Shown here: in pieces, positions 1-9,200 of the stretch | Layout: the number at the start of each line of letters is the position of its first letter | Numbering within the stretch: the stretch's first letter is position 1 | IMG/VR virus record: IMGVR_UViG_3300010297_000091 | Span: 1 to 22,839 of that record | Length of the DNA stretch: 22,839 nucleotides | Source: a virus | Reading direction: 5' to 3' (one strand) | Notes under the pieces: generated by a model | The model's database searches: none | What the model saw: the letters and a program-made list of their open reading frames with translations, nothing else | Told to the model about the DNA's origin: nothing | Translations under genes and position numbers: made by a program

Positions 1-1
1 A

Positions 2-1567
2 AGAGGAAATATTGGATTTGGTGGAACAATAACCTTTAATGCCATTGACGTTGGAGTAGAAGGATCCAATTATAGAACTATTGCGGTTGGTGAATATGCA
101 GCTGCTGCGACTGCAGTCGCATATGGCGATACTGTTGGGCCTTGGACGGAATTGAATCTTATCGAACAGAGACAAATTCCTTCTATTGGTCTTAGTGTTG
201 ACTATCCAACTACTTTCGATAGAGAATTTAATGATGTGATGTGGGATCCTACCGCTGGATCTTGGGTTGCCATTGGATTTGGTGGATCCATTTTCACTGG
301 TGTTGGAATTGGAACAACAACTCTTTATAGTCAGTATTCTGGTACTCCACAGACACTTCATGGCATTACATATGCACAAAATGAATATATTGTTGTTGGA
401 AATGGTGGTGCTATTCTTGCTTCTAATAAAGGTAGAATTTGGGGACTTAAGACCAGTAATACCTTAAAGAATTTGAAAGATGTTATCTATGACGGAAGTA
501 GATTTGTTGCTGTTGGTGATCAAGGTACTATTGTTACTTCAACTGATAAAAACTTCTGGTTCCCATTTAGCGAAAATCTTCCAGCAGGCACCACTTCTCC
601 TGCAACCTTTGATTTTGATAAACTGAGATATAAGGATGGAATCTATGTTGGCATTACCACACTGGGTGAAATTTATTATTCTTTAGATCTTGCAAACTGG
701 AACTATAGATATAGTGGCCAAAGTCAACCAGTTGGAGATCTAGTGTTCTCTGATTTTGGTTTAGAGGGCAGACTTATTGTTGTTGGTAGTTCTGGAACTG
801 CATATTACGCAGAACCAATCTTCAACAGAGCAACTGCAACTTGTGCCGTTACAAATGGCGGAGTTTCTACTGCAGTGATTATCAATGGTGGTTTTGGATA
901 TGAATACGACACTAATCCACCAGTAGTTGTACAGACAGATACGCCAAAGAGAGAAACTGTATATTCCTTCAAGACAGTTGGTGATTTTGGAACAATTGTT
1001 GGAATGAATACCTTTATTACTGGAATTGGATTTAGTGTTCCACCAAAACTTGAATTCTATCTCAAGTCCGAATTTAATGATAATACTAATCTTGGATATG
1101 GATACTCTTCTTTAAATGCTTTTGGTATTAATAATTCCCAACTCCAAATAGGTGATTATTTCGTAATTTACGATAGTCCAGTAGTTGTTGGACATGCCTT
1201 AACTGGAATCAGTACTCACGTTGGTGGGTACAATAACTATCCAACAAATAAAGTTGGAATTATTTCAGAAGGCGAGAATTTGAATGGATTGTTCAGAGTC
1301 GATGATGTTACTGTGCCTGATGTGGTAAGTGGTATTGTTACTGTTACTTGTTCATTCTTACCTGGACCAAATAGTAATAGTCAAATTCAAGTTGGAATTG
1401 GTACTACAGCAATTAGTGATTATTATGGTAAGTATTCTTGGGGTAAAATTTACGATTTCCAGAATAGAATTTCTGGAAATCCAGAGAACTTCTTTGTCAA
1501 TGTTGATGCTGGATTGGTTGGACTTTCCACTGCTGCACAAATCAGTAGAACGAAGCCTCTTACATAA
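2..1567 (+). CDS. Virion structural protein with beta-propeller-like repeats, gp7 position (5' end missing)
   Basis: The reading frame is open from base 2 without a stop, so the gene begins upstream of the window; the TTG at 152 is an internal Leu codon. The visible 521 residues contain repeats of about 40-50 residues with the pattern [D/G]-[VI]-x-Y-x-x-x-x-[FY]-[VI]-x-V-G-x-x-G-x-I-x-x-S, for example GSRFVAVGDQGTIVTSTD near base 500 and NEYIVVGNGGAILAS near 385. This resembles the blades of YCF48/sialidase-type beta-propellers. After about base 830 the protein changes to glycine-rich beta sequence with a GGFGY motif and two GIGTT motifs (about 310 and 1396). It lies directly before gene 8, where T4 has gp7, so a baseplate wedge role is plausible. 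I see no direct sequence similarity to T4 gp7. A role in photosystem assembly is unlikely in this setting. Confidence 0.85.
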   Translation, partial: RGNIGFGGTITFNAIDVGVEGSNYRTIAVGEYAAAATAVAYGDTVGPWTELNLIEQRQIPSIGLSVDYPTTFDREFNDVMWDPTAGSWVAIGFGGSIFTGVGIGTTTLYSQYSGTPQTLHGITYAQNEYIVVGNGGAILASNKGRIWGLKTSNTLKNLKDVIYDGSRFVAVGDQGTIVTSTDKNFWFPFSENLPAGTTSPATFDFDKLRYKDGIYVGITTLGEIYYSLDLANWNYRYSGQSQPVGDLVFSDFGLEGRLIVVGSSGTAYYAEPIFNRATATCAVTNGGVSTAVIINGGFGYEYDTNPPVVVQTDTPKRETVYSFKTVGDFGTIVGMNTFITGIGFSVPPKLEFYLKSEFNDNTNLGYGYSSLNAFGINNSQLQIGDYFVIYDSPVVVGHALTGISTHVGGYNNYPTNKVGIISEGENLNGLFRVDDVTVPDVVSGIVTVTCSFLPGPNSNSQIQVGIGTTAISDYYGKYSWGKIYDFQNRISGNPENFFVNVDAGLVGLSTAAQISRTKPLT

Positions 1568-1571
1568 CGTC

Positions 1572-1579
1572 TATAAATA
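1572..1579 (+). promoter_or_regulatory. T4-type late promoter box upstream of gp8
   Basis: The sequence TATAAATA matches the T4 late promoter consensus exactly. It lies five bases after the stop codon of the preceding gene and 23 bases before the gp8 start codon. In T4, such boxes are recognised by RNA polymerase carrying the late sigma-like factor gp55 with the gp33/gp45 co-activators. Use of the same system here is inferred from the family. Confidence 0.75.
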
Positions 1580-1602
1580 AAGAAAAAATCAGCTCGGTTA
1601 AA

Positions 1603-3198
1603 ATGCCCGCCATCATTTCAGACCAATTTAGAATTCTCAACGCAGAGACTTTTGTGAAAAGTTTTGTTGGCGTTGGTTCTACAGTTAATAAGTATTATAC
1701 TTTTATTGGACTACCAAATTCCACAAATCCTGAGGGTGGCGGTGTTAGTGATTGGAACACTAACACACCTTCGCCATTAGATGGTTTTAAGGAAGAGGGT
1801 GAAGTAAAAGAATCTATTATTGCCCTGAAGAAAGTTACTGATAAGGATGTCCGCAGACTTATTAGAAAAGTAAACTGGGTTGCGGGACAAACCTATGAGA
1901 TGTATAGACATGACTATAACATCTATAATTTGACTCCAACTACTTCACAGGCAAATCTGTATGAAGCAAATTATTATGTTGTCAATGAAGATCTGAGAGT
2001 TTATATTTGTTTGCAGAATGGATCTGACCCCGAGAATCCAAAAGGTCGTCCTTCTTACGATCAACCACAATTTATTGACTTAGAACCAAGAGCTGCTGGT
2101 ACATCTGGTGATGGATATATTTGGAAATATCTTTATACCATTAAACCATCCGAGATCGTAAAATTTGATTCTATTGAGTATATTCCAGTTCCAGAGAACT
2201 GGGGTGTGCAGGGAGAGACTGTATCTACCAAAAATAATGCTATTGATGGAAAAATTGAAGTCGTAGTTATTGATAATAGAGGTACGAGTTATCAGCCAAT
2301 CTCCACTTCATTTGCAAATATTCCCATCCTTGGCGATGGAACTGGTGGAAAGGCAACGATTACAATTGACTCTTTCGGTAAAGTATCCGAAATCTTTGTT
2401 ACTGATGGTGGTAAAGGATACACTCATGGAAATATTCAGTTCTATCCAGGTGCTCCTGGAAGTGAGGCTGGTGGTCCATTAGAAAACCTCACTAACACTG
2501 GTATTGGTACTACAGCAAGAGCTCAATTTGGAGTGATTATTCCTCCTAAAGGTGGGCATGGTTATGACATTTATCGTGAACTTGGTGCATATAGAGTTCT
2601 TCTCTATTCTAGATTTGAAACTCAAGAGACAAACCCAGACGTTATTGAGGGCAATGACTTTGCCAGAATTGGAGTTCTTAAAAATCCCACTGTATTTGGA
2701 AGTGACAAAGAACTTCTAGATACATCAGTTGTCAGTGGTCTTCAGGCACTAAAACTGTCTGGTGTTTCTACACAGACAACTTATGCCGTGGATTCTACCA
2801 TTACTCAAACAGTTGGACTTGGATCTACCGCCATCGGTATGGTTGCATCATGGGATCCCGTTACTGCAGTTCTTAAGTATTATCAACCAGTTGGTCTTGC
2901 TAAGAGTGAGAGTGGATATAAAATTATTCCATTCACCTCAAATCCAGATGCAGGATATGGAGTTACTATCAATGGTAGTTCTGTAACTGGACCAGTTTTG
3001 TCGTTGAACACTGATTTCAACGGTATTACAACGTCAATAAATAATACGACATACCAGTTAGGCATTAACTTCGTCGCTGGTATTGCTTCGGCAGAATACA
3101 ACAAGAAATCTGGAGAGCTTATCTACATCGATAATAGGACCGCAATTCCCAGATCATCTAGTCAGAAGGAAGACATTAAAATCGTACTGGAGTTCTAA
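1603..3198 (+). CDS. gp8: Baseplate wedge subunit gp8
   Basis: This 531-residue protein has the gp8 pattern of T4-like phages: an N-terminal SDQFRILNAETFVKSF segment, an ALKKV...DV segment around residue 75-85, a W...YxxYRHDYN block around residues 97-112, and a C-terminal GHGYDIYRELGAYRVLLYSRF block around residues 320-340. In T4, dimeric gp8 joins gp10, gp7, gp6, gp53 and gp25 in the baseplate wedge. T4 gp8 is 334 residues; the extra length here includes a glycine-rich insertion (about residues 225-310) with TDGGKGYT and GIGTT motifs also present in neighbouring virion genes. The start ATG follows a late promoter at 1572; the Shine-Dalgarno sequence is weak. The stop is 6 bases before the next start. 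Confidence 0.9.
   Translation: MPAIISDQFRILNAETFVKSFVGVGSTVNKYYTFIGLPNSTNPEGGGVSDWNTNTPSPLDGFKEEGEVKESIIALKKVTDKDVRRLIRKVNWVAGQTYEMYRHDYNIYNLTPTTSQANLYEANYYVVNEDLRVYICLQNGSDPENPKGRPSYDQPQFIDLEPRAAGTSGDGYIWKYLYTIKPSEIVKFDSIEYIPVPENWGVQGETVSTKNNAIDGKIEVVVIDNRGTSYQPISTSFANIPILGDGTGGKATITIDSFGKVSEIFVTDGGKGYTHGNIQFYPGAPGSEAGGPLENLTNTGIGTTARAQFGVIIPPKGGHGYDIYRELGAYRVLLYSRFETQETNPDVIEGNDFARIGVLKNPTVFGSDKELLDTSVVSGLQALKLSGVSTQTTYAVDSTITQTVGLGSTAIGMVASWDPVTAVLKYYQPVGLAKSESGYKIIPFTSNPDAGYGVTINGSSVTGPVLSLNTDFNGITTSINNTTYQLGINFVAGIASAEYNKKSGELIYIDNRTAIPRSSSQKEDIKIVLEF
3036..3043 (+). promoter_or_regulatory. Possible weak late promoter box inside gp8
   Basis: AATAAATA differs from the T4 late consensus only in the first base. 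It lies inside the gp8 coding sequence, 161 bases before the start of the giant DUF4815 gene, and could add transcription of that gene. In AT-rich coding sequence such a match can occur by chance, so this is a weak call. Confidence 0.2.
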
Positions 3199-3204
3199 AG
3201 AACA

Positions 3205-6200
3205 ATGCCACAAAATACTAACCTCAATGCGTCTCCATATTTTGACGATTTTAGTGAAGATAAAAATTATCAAAAGGTATTATTCAAGCCAGGACTCCCT
3301 ATTCAGGCTAGGGAATTAACGACTCTGCAATCGATCCTTCAGAATCAGATTGAGAAGTTCGGTAAGCATTTCTTTAAAGAAGGATCCGTTGTTATTCCTG
3401 GTCAGATTGCATATGATTCGGATTTCACCGCAGTAATGATTGACGAGACCCACCTGGGTCTACCAGTTAATCTTTATCTGAATAGTTTGGTTGGCAAAAC
3501 AATCAAAGGCGAAGATAGTGGTGTAACTGCTAAGGTAGAAACCTTTATCACCAATTCTACGTCTGATCTTGGTAACTACACTCTGTATGTAAAGTATCAG
3601 AGTTCTAGTGAAACCGACTTTGCCAGACAGACATTCTCTGATGGGGAAAACCTTATTACTCTTGATGAGGTTCAATACGGACTTTCTAATATTAGATCTG
3701 GTTCTAGTTTTGCAACTACGACTATTTCCAGTTCTACTAGGACTGGTTCAGCTGCAAAGATTGCTGATGGAGTATACTTTATTCGTGGTTTCTTTGTAAA
3801 TGTTCAGTCGCAAACAGTAATCCTCGATCAGTATTCTAATAGACCTAGTTATAGAGTTGGTTTGTTGGTAACTGAGGAGTTAGTCACAGCATCCCAAACG
3901 AATTCGGATTTGTTTGATAATGCTAGGGGATTTTCTAACTTTGCTGCACCAGGTGCTGATAGATTTAAAATTTCCACAACTCTCATCAAAAAGTCGTTGA
4001 ATGACTTTGATGATGAAAACTTTGTAGAACTTCTAAGAGTAGAAAATGGAATTCTCTCTAAGTTTGTTAAAGATAGTAATTATAATCTCATTAGAGATGA
4101 ATTAGCCAGAAGAACCTATGACGAATCTGGAGATTACTATGTAAGACCATTTACTCTCTCCACCAGAGAATCTCTGAATGATAGACAGGGCAATAATGGT
4201 GTATATTTTGAAAATCAAAAAACAAAAGGAGGAAATATTCCTTCCGATGATCTCCTGACTCTTTCTGTAAGTCCTGGTAAGGCTTACATTAGGGGATATG
4301 AAGTAGAAACTATCAATACTACAAATATCGATCTACCAAAGGCAAGAACAACTCTTACACAAAAGAATGAGTCCCTTTCCTTTACTCTGGGTAGACAAAT
4401 TGAACTCAATAATGTATATGGTTCTACTCCTGTTGGATTTGGAACCACATCCATGGTTCATTTGTATGACCAAAGAACAACAACACCAGGCACTGCATCT
4501 GGAACAAAAATTGGTGTTGCTAGAGTATATGATTTAAAACTCAAGAACTCTGAGTATCAAGATGCGACAACAAAGTTTGAGGCATCTCTTTATGATGTTC
4601 AGACATTTAGTTATTTGAATCTGAATGCAACATCGACTCTCTCTAGACCTGCCTTTGTTGAGGGACAGAGCAGTAATGCATCTGGATATTTGTATGAAGA
4701 TATGTCAGATACCAACCAAATGGTACTGTATCAGGTATCTGGATCTTTCCAATCGGGTGAAGAAATTATCGTAAATGGTGAAGTATTCAATAGATCGATC
4801 ACTAGAGCAAAGGATTATAGATTTGATGATGTACACCAAATCGTAGGAAACTCTGGTGTCCCATTTACTGCAGATCCAATCTTGAATCTTGGTAAACTTC
4901 TGGCACCTGCAGGAACACAATATACGATTTCTGCTGCATCTGGTGGTGTTTCTACGGTTACTTCTGCAAATGCATCATTTGCAGTTGGAATCAAAACGGG
5001 TGATATTGTTCAGTACACAAAAACTGGCAATACAGTTCCAACTTACAACAGAGTATCTGCAGTTAATACTGCATCTAAAAACGTTGTACTTGCTGCTACA
5101 ACTAACGTTACTGGAGTTTGTGATGGAACTCTGCCCTCTGGACAGATAACTACAAATGACTTTTTTAACGTTTCTTTAGAGGTCAAGAATGATGGAGATG
5201 CATATCTCTTTTCAGATCTAACAAGATCTAACGTATCTAACGTAGACCTGACATCTTCTTCTATTGTATTCAGAAAGTCCTATGCAGTATCTGTTGCTGG
5301 AGGTGCTTTCAGCCAGGTTCTCGAAACCGATCCAAACTTGACTCTGGAACCTTTTGATGAAGAGGATTATACTCTATCATTTGATGATGGAACTATTGAA
5401 CCACTCACGGATCAAAAACTCACCGTTTCTGGTAGAACGGTAACTCTGAGTAATATCAGCACTAACGGTGATGGAAAACTGACTGTTACTTGGAAAAAAA
5501 TTAATCTCAAACCCAAAAAGAAGGTTTATCAGAGATGTAGTATTTCTTTGATCGATAAGTCTTCTAAGAGTGGTTCTGGAACAGGCGTAGAAAAATTAGA
5601 TGATGGACTGACATACAGCACGATTTACGGAACTAGAGTTCAAGATAGAAGAATCTCTCTTGGTATTTCGGATGTTGCTCAGGTCATTGGTATTTTCGAG
5701 TCTTCCACTTCTTCTGATCCAGCACTTCCAAAACTTACCCTCGTAAATTTAAATTCAAATATCTTAAATGCGATTAAGGGCGAAACTCTTATTGGTCAAG
5801 ATTCTGGTGCAGCCGCAGCATTCGTTGCAACCAATGGAACTAACGAAATTGAGTTTGTATATCTAAATGAAAATGTCTTTAGTAGTAATGAGTTAGTTAA
5901 ATTTAGAGAATCTAATATTTCTGCAAACATTTCTGGGATCATTCCTGGTGATAGAGATATTAAAGACAACTTTGAATTTGATCCTGGACAACTTAGAGAG
6001 TATGTTAACTATTCTGCCATTATCAGAAAGTCTGCCTCTTCTTCTCCCTCCAGAAAACTTAAAGTAGTTTATAACAACTACTATATTGATTCTTCGGATC
6101 CTGGAGATTTCGTAGTTATCAATTCTTATGATGCTGACAGATATACCTACGATCTTCCTACGGTAGATAGACTTCCTGCATCTGACATTATTGATTTTAG

Positions 6201-9200
6201 ACCAAGAGTAACATCATTCTCTGGCGCATTATCTCCATTTGAATTTGAGTCTAGAACTTTTGACCCATTAACATCATCTTCTACTCACATCATTGCTAAA
6301 GATAAATCTACAAATCTTTCTTATGATTATTATGTTGGTAGAATTGATAAACTTTACTTGACAAAAGAAGGCATTTTTAGTCTTCAGAAAGGTGTCCCTG
6401 CGGATGTGCCCAAAGTACCTAATACTTTGGATAATGCTCTGGAAGTTGCGACAATCTATGTCCCTCCATATGTTTATTCTGCAGACCAGGTAAGAACACG
6501 TCTTCAGTCGCACAAGCGATATAGAATGAAGGATATTGCGGGTATTGAAAAGAGACTGAAGAATGTAGAATATTATACTTCACTTTCTCTTTTGGAAAGT
6601 GAGACCGCTAACATGACTCTGAGGGATCCTCAGACTAACTTGGATAGATTTAAGGCAGGTTTCTTTGTTGATAACTTTAAGTCTATTCTTGGTGGTGATA
6701 TTCAAAATGTCCAATTTAAGGCAAGTATTGACACTGTTGCTGGAAGATTGAGACCATCTCACTATACGACATCTATTGATCTTCTGTTGGGTTCGGAAGT
6801 TGTTGTTGGTGCGGCTACATCTGCCAACCCATCTGCAGACTATCGATTTGTAAGTGACCTCGGCGATACGAACGTTGTGAGAAAGGGTGACGTTGTGTGT
6901 CTTAACTATTCTAATGTAACGTATATTGAGAATAAGTTTGCTACGAGAACTGAAAACGTAAACCCATTTGCAGTTGTCAACTGGATTGGTCAAATTGAAC
7001 TGAATCCATCTAGTGATACTTGGATCGAGACTAGAAGAAGTGCCAGAACCTACGATATTGAAGGTAGTTTTAGTGCCTCTATGGCGATTACTGGTGCAGA
7101 TAGTAATACTGGTATGTCTCCAGTTGATTGGGGATCTTGGGAGACTACTTGGACTGGACAAAGTGTCAGTCTTGGTGGCGCTATTGAAACTATTTCAAGA
7201 GATATTGGTTCTACCAGCTCTCAAAGTCGTGGCGGTTTCCAAGGTGGTCGCGGTATTCCCATTACTACTACAACTACCACAACAAGTAGAACGACAACCT
7301 TCAGAAATCAGACAACTACTACAACTAGAAACCAAACCAGAGAAGGCATTCAGTTCCGTGTTGGTGAAAGATTCGACTCTACCAGCCTTGGTGATAAAGT
7401 AGTCTCTCTCGATGTTGTCGCAACGATGAGATCGAGAAATATTGAATTTATTTGCAGAAGACTGAAACCTAATACCAGACTCTATTCATTCTTCGATAAC
7501 GTTGATATGAATAGGTACACTGTACCCAAACTGATTGAAATTGAAATGGTCAGTGGTACTTTTGGTACTGGAGAAGTTGTTCAGGGATCTTTAGGTTCTG
7601 CCAACGTTAGATTCAGACTTGCACAACAAAACCACAAGTATGGCCCATACAATGCTCCAACTGAAGTTTATAAAGTAAATCCATATTCTCCTGCCGATGG
7701 ATTGTCATCGACATACTCTTCTACAGCAACAGCATTGAACGTTGATACTGCATCTCTGGAACTCCAGTCTGCATCTGGATTCTTTGGTTATGTAAGTAAG
7801 GGAATGAGATTAGTTGGTCAATCGAGTGGTGCTATTGCTACCGTTAAGGACATTAGACTGATTACTGATCAAGCAGGCGTGTTGATTGGATCTATGTTTA
7901 TCCCCGATCCCGTTACTCCAGCTACTCCTACATTTGACACTGGTACAAAGACATTCACGTTGTCTTCTAGTTCTACTAATGAAACTATTTCTGGATTCAC
8001 TGATAGTTCTGCCGAAACAAACTTTACTTCTCAAGGTACTCTACAGAATGTAGAGGAATCTACTCTGAGAATGAGAAATGCAGATGTTCAAAGAATTCCT
8101 AGATCGGATTCTAGAACAATTACTGAGACCGACACTAGATTAGTTGCTGATACTACATTTAGTAATAGAACAACTCAACAAACAAGATGGGTTGACCCTC
8201 TTGCCGAATCTTTTGAGGTTCCAGATGTAAATGGTGTATTCCTCACCAAGTGTGATGTGTTCTTTAGAACTAAGGACTCTAAGAGTTTGCCAGTTACTCT
8301 CCAAGTTAGAACTTTGCAAACTGGTTTGCCAACCCAAACAATTCTGCCATTTGGTGAGGCAATTCTCGATCCAGATAATGTTGTGGTTTCTGAAGATGGA
8401 ACAAAGGCAACTACTTTTGAGTTCCCATCCCCTGTTTATTGTGAAGGTGGCGGTGAATATGCATTGGTTCTTCTTTCGGCATCTAATGAGTATACCGTCT
8501 TCATCTCCAGAATGGGAGAGGAAGACATCACCACAGTAAATAGACCAGATTCCGAGAAAATTATTGTTTCTCAACAACCACTCCTCGGTTCTCTGTTCAA
8601 GTCACAGAACGGTGCTACTTGGGATCCCAGTCAGTTTGAAGATCTTAAGTTCACTCTCTATAGAGCAGAGTTCGCAGCAAATCAAGGAAACGTTAGGTTC
8701 TATAATCCCGATCTAGATGTCGGTAACAGACAAATTGCTGCTTTAAGAAGAAATCCACTTGATATGGTTTCTAGAAATGTAGTTGTTGGTCTTGCTAAGA
8801 GTCTGACCTCCACAGAAGCAGCTGCATTAACACCTGGTATTACAATTCAACAACAAAACAATAGTAACTTTAAAGCAAAACTTTCTAAGGTTCTTGGTGC
8901 GGTTGGAGTCGGAAGTGACCTCGTTCTCAGTTCTATCGGTGCAGGGTTCACTAGTGGTTCCGTCGTTTATAGTAACGTTCCTCTCATCGCTAGAACTGGT
9001 AATGGTTCTGGTGCTAAGGCAAATATTCACGTCAACGGTGGTGTTGCTGTTGCTGCAACAGTTGCTATCGGTGGAACAGGATATTCTGCTGGCGATATCT
9101 TGACGGTTAATGCAGTAGATACAGGCGGATTTGGTAAGAATCTTCTTCTCACTATTCCAAATGAAGTTGGTATTATTAGTGCATTCAACACCTTAGTTAT

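Noticed and set aside
152-1567. Separate gene starting at TTG 152
   Set aside because: The frame is open back to base 2 with similar protein sequence, so the gene starts before the window.
2-1567. Auxiliary photosynthesis gene (Ycf48-like)
   Set aside because: The propeller is joined to virion-type glycine-rich sequence and sits directly before gp8, so a structural role is much more likely.
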